In this document: positions 1-8,056 of the stretch, one piece after another
Position numbering within the stretch: position 1 is the stretch's first letter
How the letters are laid out: each line of letters starts with the position of its first letter
Source: JBECKW01 sp040235505
GTDB lineage: Bacteria; Desulfobacterota; Desulfobacteria; Desulfobacterales; JAFDDL01
Direction of reading: 5' to 3'
DNA length: 40,990 nucleotides
Assembly: GCA_040235505.1 (NCBI GenBank)
Contig: JBECKW010000152.1
Location: 1 to 40,990, forward strand
Program-made: the position numbers and the translations under genes
Notes under the pieces: generated by a model
What the model saw: the letters and a program-made list of their open reading frames with translations, nothing else
Databases searched by the model: none
Told to the model about the DNA's origin: nothing

Positions 1-954
1 GCGATCGATGCAGCCAGGGAGTTCGGAACGGCTGATGCCAAAGTATACACGGATTACAAGGCGATGCTGAACGATGACAGCATCGATATCGTCCATATCT
101 GCACTCCCAACCGGACCCACCGTGAACTTACCGTTGACGCCCTGGACGCAGGAAAACACGTGTATTGCGAAAAACCGATGGCAATAAAGACCGCCGATGC
201 CCGGAAGATGATCGAGGCCGCCAAAAAAGCGAAGAAGAAGCTCACCATTGGTTTTCAATACCGATGCAAGCCCGAATCACTCTATTTGAACGAGGTCTGC
301 AGGCGGGGGGATCTGGGGAATATCTACTTCGCAAAAGCGCATGCTACCCGGCGGCGGGCAGTGCCCACCTGGGGCGTGTTTCTGAGCAAAGAACAGCAGG
401 GCGGCGGGCCGCTCATCGATATCGGCGCCCACGCACTGGACATGACGCTCTGGATGATGGACAATTACCGGGTTAAGAGCGTCACGGGCTCGGCCTTCAA
501 CGAGATCAGCAAGAAAACCCAGACCGGCAATTTTTTCGGTGACTGGCAGCTCGATGAATTCACCGTAGAAGATTCCGGCTTCGCGTTCGTCAAAATGGAA
601 AACGGAGCCACCATCTTCCTCGAGGCCAGCTGGGCACTGAACATTCTGGAACCCTCGGAAGCGAAAGTCACCCTGTGCGGCAGCGATGCCGGGGCAGACA
701 TGAAGCAAGGCGTTCGGATCAACAAGACGGACATGAACCGCCTGGTAACGACCCAGGCCTTGAAAGTCGATCCCGAAAATGTGTTCGACACCCCCCCGGG
801 TGTAAAACCGGGCGCCTATCTTGCCAGAAACTGGATCGACTGCATTCGAAACGACACCGAACCGCTGGTGAAGCCGGAGCAGGCTCTCGTGGTCACCCAG
901 ATTCTCGAAGCCGTTTATGAATCGGCAGAAACCGGGAAGACCGTATATTTCTAA
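1..954 (+). CDS. Gfo/Idh/MocA-family NAD(P)-dependent oxidoreductase (5' end outside window)
   Basis: The reading frame is open from base 1, so the N-terminus, including the Rossmann GxGxxG loop, lies upstream of the window. Visible are the end of the dinucleotide-binding domain (IDIVHICTPNRTH), the family signature EKPMA with the catalytic-type lysine near residue 58, and the C-terminal alpha/beta domain with DIGAHALD (His near residue 144). The family oxidises or reduces sugars, inositols and related polyols with NAD(P) in the cytoplasm. The stop is followed after 14 bp by a TIM-barrel sugar isomerase-like gene with its own AAAAGGAGG ribosome site, so the two are probably one operon. The pairing of these two families is common in inositol, rare-sugar and C-glycoside catabolism, but the substrate cannot be read from the sequence. 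Confidence 0.93.
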   Translation, partial: AIDAAREFGTADAKVYTDYKAMLNDDSIDIVHICTPNRTHRELTVDALDAGKHVYCEKPMAIKTADARKMIEAAKKAKKKLTIGFQYRCKPESLYLNEVCRRGDLGNIYFAKAHATRRRAVPTWGVFLSKEQQGGGPLIDIGAHALDMTLWMMDNYRVKSVTGSAFNEISKKTQTGNFFGDWQLDEFTVEDSGFAFVKMENGATIFLEASWALNILEPSEAKVTLCGSDAGADMKQGVRINKTDMNRLVTTQALKVDPENVFDTPPGVKPGAYLARNWIDCIRNDTEPLVKPEQALVVTQILEAVYESAETGKTVYF

Positions 955-968
955 AAAGGAGGAAGACC

Positions 969-1976
969 ATGGGACGAGCAGTGACCTTGTTTACAGGACA
1001 ATGGGCGGATCTTCCTCTGGAGACCCTGTGTCAAAAGGCGCAGGCGTTCGGGTTCGACGGGCTGGAACTGGCCTGCTGGGGGGATCATTTCGAGGTCGAC
1101 AAAGCGGATGAGGCCTATTGCGCCGCCAAGCACGATCTTCTGGCGAAATACGGACTGAAAGCCTTTGCCATCTCCGGGCATCTCGTGGGCCAGGCGGTCT
1201 GCGACAATATCGATTCGCGGCACCAGTCGATTCTGCCCGATTACATCTGGGGGGATGGGGAGCCCGAGGGCATTCGAACGCGTGCCGCCGAAGAGATGAT
1301 CAGAACGGCCCAGGCGGCCAGGCGCTTCGGGGTGGATACGGTCAACGGCTTTACCGGCAGCTCCATCTGGCACCTTCTCTACTCTTTTCCCACGGTGACA
1401 CCTGAGATGATCGAAAACGGATATCGGGACCTTGCCCGACGCTGGCTGCCGATACTGGATGAATTTCAGAAGCTCGGTATCCGGTTTGCCCTGGAGGTGC
1501 ATCCCTCGGAGATCGCCTTCGACATCGTATCGGCCCAGCGGGCCATCGACGCCCTGGGCGGACACCCCGCCTTCGGTTTCAACTACGACCCGAGTCACCT
1601 CGGATACCAGGGGGTCGATTACGTGCAGTTCATATACCGGTTCCGTGAGCGGATTTTTCACGCCCACATCAAGGATGTGAACTGGGCGGACAGTCCGGCT
1701 GAAGCGGGCGTTTTCGGAGGGCATACGGAATTCGGCGATCCACGCCGCTACTGGGACTTCCGCTCTCCGGGCCGGGGAAAAATCAAATTCGAGGAGATTA
1801 TTCGCGCCTTTAACGAAATCAATTACACCGGTCCCCTGTCCGTCGAATGGGAAGATATGGGCATGGACCGGGAGCATGGGGCCCGGGAGGCCTGCGAGTT
1901 TGTTCGAAAGCTCGATTTCGCGCCGTCCAAGGTCATGTTCGACAAGGCTTTTGACAAAAAGGTGCAGGGGAAATGA
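969..1976 (+). CDS. Sugar phosphate isomerase/epimerase (xylose isomerase-like TIM barrel)
   Basis: A complete 335-residue protein starting at an ATG just after a strong AAAGGAGG site at about 956-963. The N-terminus (FTGQWADLPLETLCQKAQAFGFDGLELACWG) is the first beta-alpha unit of the AP-endonuclease-2/xylose isomerase barrel. Four candidate metal ligands occur in the expected order: Glu in ALEVHP, Asp in NYDPSH, His in HAHIKD and Glu in SVEWED. Enzymes of this fold isomerise or epimerise keto-sugars, open inositol derivatives or cleave C-glycosides using a divalent metal. There is no signal peptide, so it is cytoplasmic. It sits between the Gfo/Idh/MocA oxidoreductase and a lipoprotein on the same strand, and the first two probably act on the same sugar-like compound. 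The exact reaction is unknown. Confidence 0.92.
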   Translation: MGRAVTLFTGQWADLPLETLCQKAQAFGFDGLELACWGDHFEVDKADEAYCAAKHDLLAKYGLKAFAISGHLVGQAVCDNIDSRHQSILPDYIWGDGEPEGIRTRAAEEMIRTAQAARRFGVDTVNGFTGSSIWHLLYSFPTVTPEMIENGYRDLARRWLPILDEFQKLGIRFALEVHPSEIAFDIVSAQRAIDALGGHPAFGFNYDPSHLGYQGVDYVQFIYRFRERIFHAHIKDVNWADSPAEAGVFGGHTEFGDPRRYWDFRSPGRGKIKFEEIIRAFNEINYTGPLSVEWEDMGMDREHGAREACEFVRKLDFAPSKVMFDKAFDKKVQGK

Positions 1977-2013
1977 CAGCCTGAAATCGAATGAACCATA
2001 GAGGAGTGATTGA

Positions 2014-3423
2014 ATGAAAGTGCAGCTTAAAACGACGGGGGTAGTGGCCTTGTTCATGTTGTGCCTGATATGGATGGGCGCTGCCGGGTGCCAGGCGGAG
2101 AATTCCGGGCAAGAAACCGGGTCGGGAAAAGCGTTGCAGCCGTCACCGGAACGGACCGCCGCCATTTGTATCGATGACGGAATCTATCGGGCGGATCAAT
2201 CGAGCGTATCGGCGGTCCAGGAAGGCAAAATAACCGATTCCTCGGCGTCGGGCGTCAAGATTACTTCGAAAGCCGACGACTTCACCGGTCTTTATGTGCG
2301 GGGCGGCAAAAGTGTTTTCACCCTTTCCGACGCCGCCATCGATCTTTCCGGGAACGGCAGCCGGGAGGCCTCGGAAGTGGGGGCCATGGTGGACGAAGGC
2401 GGGATCCTTATCCTGAAAAACGTCAAGATCACCACCAGCGGCCTTCGAACGCCGTCGATTGCCGTTCAGAACCACAGTGTGCTGAAAGTCTTCGACTCGA
2501 CGATTCGCACCAATGGGGGAACACCGCCGGCGGGCGTCGAATTTCCCGAGAGCGGGCCCACTGCGCTGGGTCCGGCGGGACCGCTGGGGCTGGGCGGAAA
2601 TGCCCGCAACACGCTGGTGACGAGCCAGTCACAGGCCTTCTTCTACCACTCCACCATTATCTCCGACAGCTGGGGCGCCCTTTCCACCGACTACGCAGGA
2701 GGGTCAGCCTATATCGAGGCGAACGACTGCGATATTCAGACGCTCCATGACGGTTACGGGACCTATGCCGACAACGATACGAATGTCGTCATCAACAACT
2801 CCAGGATGAAAAATGGACTGTATACGGCCATTGTCGAAGGGATTGCAAGCCTTACCCTGAATAACGTCGATGCCGTGTCGGGGCGCTATACCGTCCTGGT
2901 CCATGATATCTTCGGCGGACCCAAGGAATCCGCCGTGGTGAAAATCAGCGGCGGCCGGCTTGAATCCGAAAAGACCGCACTGTTGATTGAGAGCGCCAAT
3001 GTCAATATTTTCCTTGACGCTGCGGCACTGGTTGCCGGAAACGGCATCCTCGTTCATTCGGAGGTGAATCAGGATCCCAATGCGAACATGGAAAACGGAA
3101 CCAACGGCATCCATATTGCCATGACGGACGAGAACCTGGAAGGAGATGTTCTGCATGAGGACACGGGCCGCGGCATGACGCTCACCTTCGTGAATTCGAA
3201 GCTGAAAGGGACGGTCAAAAATGCAGTCCTTGTGCTGGATGCGGGCAGCAAATGGACGGCAACGGGCGACTCCGAAGTGACACTTTCGGGCGCCACCGAT
3301 GTCACGCATATCGATGCGCCTGCGGGCGTTGCAATTAGTGCGACGGCGCAAAATGGCTGCACCCTCAGTGGCAGCTACAAACTGGCAAGCGGCGGTATTC
3401 TACATGTGAATACACCTAACTGA
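2014..3423 (+). CDS. Lipoprotein with right-handed beta-helix-like repeats, function unknown
   Basis: 469 residues with a GAGG ribosome site (TAGAGGAGTG) shortly before the ATG. The N-terminus is a lipoprotein signal: basic start, hydrophobic stretch, then a lipobox ending AAGC (Cys near residue 26). The body consists of short beta-strand-rich rungs with repeated Asn/Asp turns (NNSRMKNGLYTAIVEG, LTLNNVDAVSGRYTVLV, NIFLDAAALVAGNGILVHS), the look of a pectate-lyase-type or adhesin-type parallel beta-helix. No catalytic motif was recognised. It lies 37 bp after the TIM-barrel gene on the same strand and is probably the last gene of that operon, so it may bind or process the sugar polymer upstream of the two enzymes. 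The fold assignment is by pattern only. Confidence 0.8.
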   Translation: MKVQLKTTGVVALFMLCLIWMGAAGCQAENSGQETGSGKALQPSPERTAAICIDDGIYRADQSSVSAVQEGKITDSSASGVKITSKADDFTGLYVRGGKSVFTLSDAAIDLSGNGSREASEVGAMVDEGGILILKNVKITTSGLRTPSIAVQNHSVLKVFDSTIRTNGGTPPAGVEFPESGPTALGPAGPLGLGGNARNTLVTSQSQAFFYHSTIISDSWGALSTDYAGGSAYIEANDCDIQTLHDGYGTYADNDTNVVINNSRMKNGLYTAIVEGIASLTLNNVDAVSGRYTVLVHDIFGGPKESAVVKISGGRLESEKTALLIESANVNIFLDAAALVAGNGILVHSEVNQDPNANMENGTNGIHIAMTDENLEGDVLHEDTGRGMTLTFVNSKLKGTVKNAVLVLDAGSKWTATGDSEVTLSGATDVTHIDAPAGVAISATAQNGCTLSGSYKLASGGILHVNTPN

Positions 3424-3493
3424 TGTGGACGCCGCCTGTCTCCGGCATGAGGATTGAATCCATCGCTCCAATCCCGCAGTGGAGGGAATATTG

Positions 3494-3529
3494 GGCCTTA
3501 GGGGAGGTTTTGAAACCACTTCTAAGGCC
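3494..3529 (+). terminator. Hairpin downstream of the lipoprotein operon
   Basis: GGCCTTAG at 3494-3501 pairs perfectly with CTAAGGCC at 3522-3529, and the inner sequences (AGGTTT and AAACC) continue the stem after one mismatch. It lies 70 bp past the lipoprotein stop. No strong T run follows, so it may be a weak or Rho-assisted terminator. Confidence 0.45.
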
Positions 3530-3563
3530 ATCATCTCTGGTATCGTTTATAATTTCCGCCATC

Positions 3564-3824
3564 TCAATCTATCCCGATAATTTGGGGCTCTTTCCGAGCG
3601 CTGCAGTTTTCATATAACCAGTCCGCAATTTTCTTCATCATGCTGTCTTCCCAAACCCTTGCGCCGTCTGAAAAGGGTGGAATTTCTTGCATCGCTTCTT
3701 CCGGAAGTGTCACGTCAATATGCCCGACATCTTCAACGGCGATACCGTTGGCAACACCTTCCAGAACTTTTCGGGTGGTACCGGTGGGTGAAAAATAGAT
3801 AAGTTTTACATTTTTTATTTCCAT
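3564..3824 (-). pseudogene. Internally deleted flavodoxin-like gene (N-terminal remnant)
   Basis: An 86-codon frame with a plausible AGAGGT ribosome site. The first 54 residues are a clear flavodoxin N-terminus of the type found in EFR1-like flavodoxin/ferredoxin proteins: the FMN phosphate-binding loop SPTGTTRK, then VEDVGHIDVTLPEE and a PPFSDG stop-gap. The rest of the flavodoxin (the strand and loops that contact the isoalloxazine ring) is absent, and an unrelated-looking 32-residue tail follows. Family members are at least 140 residues, usually about 260. I read this as a deletion remnant that has kept its start and ribosome site. It could still be translated but should not fold as a flavodoxin. 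Confidence 0.65.
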
Positions 3825-4000
3825 TATTACCTCTTTCTGCTTATATCAGGCACCGAATTCAGGTGGGAGCCGAATCAATTTATTTTACAATCTTGAATAT
3901 GCAATAACAGATCAAAAATATCAAATGTGCCAACGAATCACTCGAAATACGGCGTGTTGTCGTAAAAACGGGTTCTGCGGCAGACGGAAAGGAATCCCAT

Positions 4001-4783
4001 ATGGGAGTGAAACGTTTTGTCGATTTGAGCCTCAGTATCGAAGAAGAACTTCCCAGCGACCCGCCAATGATGATTCCAAAAATTGATTATATCACCCATG
4101 AAACGGGCGCCGAGCAGATGAAGATGTTTTTCCCGGGTGTCGAAAAAAAACATCTGCCCAAAGGGCTCGGCTGGGCCGTTGAGCAAATCACACTCAATAC
4201 TCACTCCGGCACCCACCTGGACGCCCCTTATCACTATCATCCGACCATGGACAAGGGGCGCAGGGCGCTGACCATAGACGAAATCCCCTTGGAATGGTGC
4301 TTCAACGACGGCGTTCTTCTCGATTTCCGGCACAAACCTGACGGAGAACGTATCACGGCTGCAGATGTCGAAAACGAGCTGAAACGCATCCGCTATACCA
4401 TCAAGCCACTGGATATTGTCCTGGTCTGGACCGGCGCCGACGCCGCCTGGGGAACCAAAGAGTATTTGATCAAAGGGGCCGGGATGAGTCGGGAGGGCAC
4501 CCTTTTTCTGGCCGAAAAGGGGGTTAAAATCATGGGGATCGACGCCTGGAGCTGGGATCGTCCCCTCCCCTTCCAGGCCGCGGATTTTAAAAAATCCGGC
4601 GACGCCAAAGTCATCTGGGAGGCCCATTTCGCCGGCATCGATATCGGATACTGCAACATGGAAAAAATGGCCAACCTGTCCGCCATCGGCCGTCCCCACG
4701 GATTCACCGTGTGCTGTTTCCCGGTCAGAATAAAAGGTGCCAGCGCGGGTTGGACACGGCCGGTTGCGATTGTCGAAGAATAG
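4001..4783 (+). CDS. Cyclase family protein (kynurenine formamidase-like metal hydrolase)
   Basis: 260 residues with an AAAGGA ribosome site 7 bp before the ATG. The PF04199-type signature HSGTHLDAPYH spans residues 68-78, giving His68, His72, Asp74 and His78 as candidate metal ligands. The opening VDLSLSIEEELPSDPP is also typical of the family. Members hydrolyse formamides, cyclic amides or esters, or act in polyketide cyclisation, using Zn or Mn. No signal peptide is seen, so it is cytoplasmic. It is a single gene, convergent with the exported flavoprotein at 4884-6710 and separated from it by a hairpin. The substrate is unknown. Clustering with flavoprotein and SnoaL-like genes hints at metabolism of an aromatic or polyketide-like compound, which is inference. 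Confidence 0.92.
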   Translation: MGVKRFVDLSLSIEEELPSDPPMMIPKIDYITHETGAEQMKMFFPGVEKKHLPKGLGWAVEQITLNTHSGTHLDAPYHYHPTMDKGRRALTIDEIPLEWCFNDGVLLDFRHKPDGERITAADVENELKRIRYTIKPLDIVLVWTGADAAWGTKEYLIKGAGMSREGTLFLAEKGVKIMGIDAWSWDRPLPFQAADFKKSGDAKVIWEAHFAGIDIGYCNMEKMANLSAIGRPHGFTVCCFPVRIKGASAGWTRPVAIVEE

Positions 4784-4789
4784 GTGAAG

Positions 4790-4816
4790 CCGGGCGAAAC
4801 TGAAAGCTTCGCCCGG
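4790..4816. terminator. Hairpin between convergent cyclase and flavoprotein genes
   Basis: CCGGGCGAA at 4790-4798 and TTCGCCCGG at 4808-4816 form a perfect 9-bp, GC-rich stem with a 9-nt loop, followed on the plus side by a T-containing tract (CCATTTTC). It starts 6 bp after the cyclase stop and 67 bp from the flavoprotein stop, a position suited to a shared terminator. Confidence 0.6.
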
Positions 4817-4883
4817 TAAGCCATTTTCAAAACGTTTTCCAGCTACACTACGGCGGGATCTTCGACAGTTCTTTCGATAAAAT

Positions 4884-6710
4884 TTATCCCTCCCGAAGAT
4901 ATTTCGCCGCATTTGTGCCGGCGATAAAACCACTTGAAAAAGCCCAGGCCAGATCGTTCAGGACCTGCCGCTTGATGCCGCCCAGATTGATATGTCGCCC
5001 GGTGGCAAAATCTCCGGTCACGTAGAGACCCTCCACAAGGCTGGTGCGGTCTGCCTTGTAGGCCTGCATATCGGGATTGACCCGAACCCCGCCGAAGGCG
5101 CCGTCGGTTCCGACCGTCTCCCGGGAAGCATAGTAGGGAGGCTTGCTGATGGGAACGAGATACTTCTTTTGCTTGTAGCACCCGAGGTCGGCACCCTTTT
5201 CGCAGCTCTCATTGTAATTTTTCACCGTCCCCAGGAAGTTCTTCTTGTTGACCCCCATCTTATCGGCCAGTTCTTCCAGGGTGTCGGCTTTTAGAACAGT
5301 GTTGCCGCCCCCTGCCAGGCTCTGCTTGATATCCTTTTCTATCTCTTCCATGGTACCCGGTAGACTTAAGGGAGGGCCCATGATGGTCGACGTCCTGATA
5401 TTAGGGCATTTGCCTGCCTCAACGCATTTCTGATATTCCAATGTGGCGGCGATAGTGTTTTGGTCGAAGATATCATAGGTCCGGCCGCGGGGCTGCTGGC
5501 ATTGTATATAGCCGCCTTCAAACAATCCCATATGCAGGACCGGTTCACAGCAGAAGCGTTTTCCATTCATATTGACGGTGATCGCATAGGGCGACAGGGC
5601 CATGGAATTGAAGACCTTGCTCTGGCTCATGGATGAGGGCCCCATATAGCGGATGCACAGGCTGTCGCAGTCCACAAACGCCCCGACCTTCTCCGCCAGA
5701 GGGAACCCGTCACCGGTATAATTGGAATTCATGTGGCCGCCCTGGCCCATCGGGGCTCCCTGGCCTCCCTGTCCACCCGCCGCCCCTCCACCGGTGCCGT
5801 CAGGCATCCCGCCCTGCGGGGGATCGCCCTGCCCTCCCGGGGCACCCTGAGCTCCCTGAGCGCCTTGGCCACTTGGAGCGCCCTGCCCGCCCGGGGTGCC
5901 CTGATTCGTCTCTTCCAATATGGCCTCGAATTTCGAGGCGTATTTTTCCATGATCTTTTTATTGTTGATCCAGCTGCCGGTGGCAAGAACGCATGCCTTG
6001 CAGGCAACGCGGACATAACCTTTTTCCGACTTCGCAATGGCCGCAGTGATTTTTCCGTTTTCCACCTCGACATCCACCACCGGATGTTTCGTCAGGACTT
6101 CAACACCGTAGGTCATGCATTTGCCCGTGATGATCTTCATCATAAAAGCGCCGAAACCCGATCCGGATTCCTGGCTTCCCATCTGGGGGCCGATGGGGTC
6201 GCTCTCGATCTCCGCCAGATGGTATTTGGCTGGATTGAATTTATCCTCGATATCGCCCCCAAGTTCGCACACCCAGTCAAAAAACTGACCGGTTCCCAGC
6301 AGGCAGTTGGTGACAAGTTCCGGGTCCAGTCTCCAGGTAACATAATCCATCATCGCCCGGGCATACGGCACCGTGGTATCCGGGATATTGCGTTTTTTCT
6401 GCCACTTGCTGCCGAAGGTGCGCATGGTACGCGCAAACTGGGCGCCGCCGCCGGTAAAAGCGGCTTTTTCCAGAACGATCACCTTTTTCCCCGACAATTG
6501 CGCGGCACGCACGGCCGCGGTGAGACCGCTTCCACCGGCACCCAGAACAACGAGATCACAGGTTTTCCGATCCACAAAGTTGTACGTTTTTTCGGCAGCC
6601 TTGGCTTCCGGAACCATACCTGTCATGTTCTTGATAATCGGCACAGCAAGTGCCGCCGAACCCGCCACCATGAAGGTTCTTCGGGTTAAATTCAAGCTGT
6701 TTCCACTCAT
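4884..6710 (-). CDS. Tat-exported FAD-dependent oxidoreductase, fumarate reductase/urocanate reductase-like
   Basis: 608 residues from the ATG at 6710, chosen because AAAGGAGG lies 7-8 bp upstream; an earlier in-frame ATG at 6779 lacks a ribosome site. The N-terminus carries a Tat signal (LTRRTFMVAGSAALAVP) ending near AKA. The FAD dinucleotide fold follows (DLVVLGAGGSGLTAAVRAAQ, then VIVLEKAAFTGGG), and the C-terminal flavin contact region reads GLYVTGDFATGRHINLGG. This is the fumarate reductase/3-ketosteroid dehydrogenase superfamily. No CXXCH is present, so it has no own heme and must take electrons from a separate donor. An odd Gly/Gln/Pro-rich insert at 5733-5903 splits the capping region. 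It is transcribed away from the Csx3-like gene. The substrate could be any enoate-like acceptor or an alcohol donor. Confidence 0.9.
   Translation of the reverse strand: MSGNSLNLTRRTFMVAGSAALAVPIIKNMTGMVPEAKAAEKTYNFVDRKTCDLVVLGAGGSGLTAAVRAAQLSGKKVIVLEKAAFTGGGAQFARTMRTFGSKWQKKRNIPDTTVPYARAMMDYVTWRLDPELVTNCLLGTGQFFDWVCELGGDIEDKFNPAKYHLAEIESDPIGPQMGSQESGSGFGAFMMKIITGKCMTYGVEVLTKHPVVDVEVENGKITAAIAKSEKGYVRVACKACVLATGSWINNKKIMEKYASKFEAILEETNQGTPGGQGAPSGQGAQGAQGAPGGQGDPPQGGMPDGTGGGAAGGQGGQGAPMGQGGHMNSNYTGDGFPLAEKVGAFVDCDSLCIRYMGPSSMSQSKVFNSMALSPYAITVNMNGKRFCCEPVLHMGLFEGGYIQCQQPRGRTYDIFDQNTIAATLEYQKCVEAGKCPNIRTSTIMGPPLSLPGTMEEIEKDIKQSLAGGGNTVLKADTLEELADKMGVNKKNFLGTVKNYNESCEKGADLGCYKQKKYLVPISKPPYYASRETVGTDGAFGGVRVNPDMQAYKADRTSLVEGLYVTGDFATGRHINLGGIKRQVLNDLAWAFSSGFIAGTNAAKYLREG
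5733..5903 (-). repeat. Collagen-like Gly-X-X / Gly-Gln-Gly insert inside the flavoprotein gene
   Basis: About 57 codons encode a low-complexity stretch rich in Gly, Gln, Pro and Ala (units such as GAPGGQG, GAQGAQ, GGQGGQG), placed between EAILEETN and MNSNYTGDG of the flavoprotein. The DNA is a run of CCCTG/CCTGGG-type imperfect repeats. Related flavoproteins have ordinary sequence here. It is in frame and free of stops, so it is expressed with the enzyme. Confidence 0.85.
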
Positions 6711-7011
6711 GGCAAAGCCTCCTTTGGTGAATGATGATGGAGCCGATTTCTTGTGGTGATGCGTTTGGGAACACTGCACGTCTCTGAGATCTTAATCCAA
6801 TATCACAACGGCATGGAGATATTGTTAACAAGATTGAAATGACTGGGGGATAAAGAACAGCTTTCGACCATAGCAGGATCAACCGTATTTTATATCGGAC
6901 ACACTGTTCAATTTGAAATTATATTTTGTTGACGCGCCATCCCCACAATTTCTTGAAGATTTTGTGTCATAAAACTATCGTCGGCAACAAATTATTTCCG
7001 GGAGGCGTTCC
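6711..7011. promoter_or_regulatory. Divergent intergenic region between flavoprotein and Csx3-like gene
   Basis: 301 bp, AT-rich, with no supported gene. It must hold the promoters of both divergent genes. A TTGACG at about 6928 and nearby AT-rich stretches could be part of a sigma-70-type promoter for the plus-strand gene, but no convincing -10/-35 pair with correct spacing stands out. GGGAGG at 7000-7005 is the ribosome site of the plus-strand gene. Confidence 0.35.
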
Positions 7012-7767
7012 ATGAAACTGAAAGCCTGTTACATTATGGTTCTTTTCGTATCCTTTCTGACCGTATTTCCTGTCGGTTCGAGTTCCGCTCAAACGAAAGA
7101 GAAAGAAACGGGTTCTGCCGATCGCGTCATCATCGACGTGAGCAAGATCGGGAAGAAGATGGGAGTGCCGGAGGATACCATCCCGTTTGTGGATGGAAAG
7201 ACCTTCAAGCTGCAGAGATGGAACAAGAAACACATCCAGAAGGCGATCGAAGAGCTTCAATACTGCTTCAAGACGCCGAAAAAGACCTATCTCCTCACCG
7301 AGGTCCCGGCGCCATGGATTACCCTCGCCCTGATTCAGGCGCTCCAGCCTTTGAATGTCCACTATCTGTATCCCGCGCCGGGTGGAACCGATCTGAAGAT
7401 GATCGAATTCAAAAGAGGGACACCGGCGCAAAACTACGGGGCCAAATTCGAGGTCAAGGTGGAAGGCGATAATGTCTATATCAATATGACCACGGATAAC
7501 CCCTCGACCATGACGACGGGAGAGCATACTTTCAATATTCAGGATCTCCCGAAAGTAGTGATACCCGATATCCCCGCCGGCAAGAATGTCTTTATTCACG
7601 GCAAAGGCATGTACGGCGCCATGGTGTGCATCGCCTGGAACTATACGAAAGACTGCAAAAGCCTTTCCATGGCGGCCCATGAGACGGACTATGTTTGCGC
7701 TGTCTCACATATCGGGGAATACGAAGTCGGGGATGTGACGAAACGCACAATAGAGAATAATTTATAA
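7012..7767 (+). CDS. Exported protein with two Csx3-like halves, function unknown
   Basis: 251 residues; the ATG follows GGGAGG at normal spacing. Residues 1-27 are a Sec signal ending SSSAQ. The C-terminal half (about 145-245) resembles the Csx3/Crn3 fold known as a CRISPR-accessory ring nuclease: strands and loops in the order PDIPAGKNVFIHGKG, then a short helix, then CAVSHIGEYEVGDV, which parallels the family pattern IP..D..KGVVISGRG ... VVV.SHS....GDVI. The DPRLG segment usual in Csx3 is replaced by AHETD, so the usual catalytic set is probably not kept. The first half (about 60-135) repeats the same layout (KTYLLTEVPAPWITLALIQAL, then HYLYPAPGGTDLKMIEF), suggesting an internal duplication. 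No cas gene is near. The family link is by eye and the function is unknown. Confidence 0.75.
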   Translation: MKLKACYIMVLFVSFLTVFPVGSSSAQTKEKETGSADRVIIDVSKIGKKMGVPEDTIPFVDGKTFKLQRWNKKHIQKAIEELQYCFKTPKKTYLLTEVPAPWITLALIQALQPLNVHYLYPAPGGTDLKMIEFKRGTPAQNYGAKFEVKVEGDNVYINMTTDNPSTMTTGEHTFNIQDLPKVVIPDIPAGKNVFIHGKGMYGAMVCIAWNYTKDCKSLSMAAHETDYVCAVSHIGEYEVGDVTKRTIENNL

Positions 7768-7779
7768 ATACAACTTTCG

Positions 7780-7860
7780 GGATTCAAGGATTCGAGGGGT
7801 CCCCGCTCGAAGTCCGGGATCTCCGAACGGAAAATCCTGGAGCCCTTTTCTCCAACTATT
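7780..7860. repeat. Partial copy of the palindromic-ended intergenic repeat
   Basis: Bases 7780-7801 match the outer arm of the repeats at 16356-16502 and 17452-17617 (GATTCAAGGATTCGAGGGG), and the end CCCTTTTCTCCAACTA at about 7844-7859 matches the sequence just after the second copy. The middle differs. It lies just after the Csx3-like gene. Confidence 0.6.
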
Positions 7861-7905
7861 TCGGAGATCATCCCTAACTAACAGGTATTTCTGTTTTTCC
7901 TCGCG

Positions 7906-7936
7906 CTCTTCGTGTTCTTCGTGTTCTTCGTGGTGA
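7906..7936. repeat. TTCTTCGTG 9-bp tandem repeat (dispersed boilerplate repeat)
   Basis: Three near-perfect copies of TTCTTCGTG followed by GTGA. Related sequence recurs at 24683-24714 (reverse orientation), 24808-24862 (interrupted) and 38961-38985. All copies are intergenic. This motif family is common as short dispersed repeats in several bacterial groups. Confidence 0.7.
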
Positions 7937-7997
7937 TATCTTCTTCTTCCCAAGGTGACGATCTGCCAACGCTTTCTTGTGACGAACCCCAAAAATA

Positions 7998-8031
7998 AAT
8001 TGCCTGCGACGCCGAGGCGCCGCAGGCAATT
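7998..8031 (-). terminator. Rho-independent terminator of the first TonB receptor
   Basis: An 11-bp perfect stem (AATTGCCTGCG / CGCAGGCAATT arms at 7998-8008 and 8021-8031), extended inward by CGC/GCG. Read on the minus strand it is followed by TATTTTTG. It starts 26 bp past the stop of the 8057-10372 gene. A near copy sits behind the second receptor. Confidence 0.85.
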
Positions 8032-8056
8032 CAGATCGATCGGGTTGATATCGAGA

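Noticed and set aside
1..1976. Assignment of the first two genes as C-glycoside deglycosylation or inositol genes
   Set aside because: The family pairing fits, but also fits many other sugar pathways; no substrate-specific motif or further pathway gene is seen, so no symbol was given.
951..2165. Long (404-codon) minus-strand frame antisense to the TIM-barrel gene
   Set aside because: Composition is that of an antisense shadow in GC-rich coding DNA; the plus-strand frame has family motifs, ribosome site and operon context.
3938..4933. 331-codon minus-strand frame over the cyclase gene
   Set aside because: Antisense to a gene with an intact HSGTHLDAPYH motif; the frame also runs through the terminator and has no ribosome site.
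5733..6689. 318-codon plus-strand frame inside the flavoprotein gene
   Set aside because: Antisense shadow; no family resemblance, and the minus-strand frame has Tat signal and FAD motifs throughout.
7012..7767. Csx3-like protein as part of a CRISPR-Cas locus
   Set aside because: No cas genes, no array within the window, and the protein has a signal peptide.
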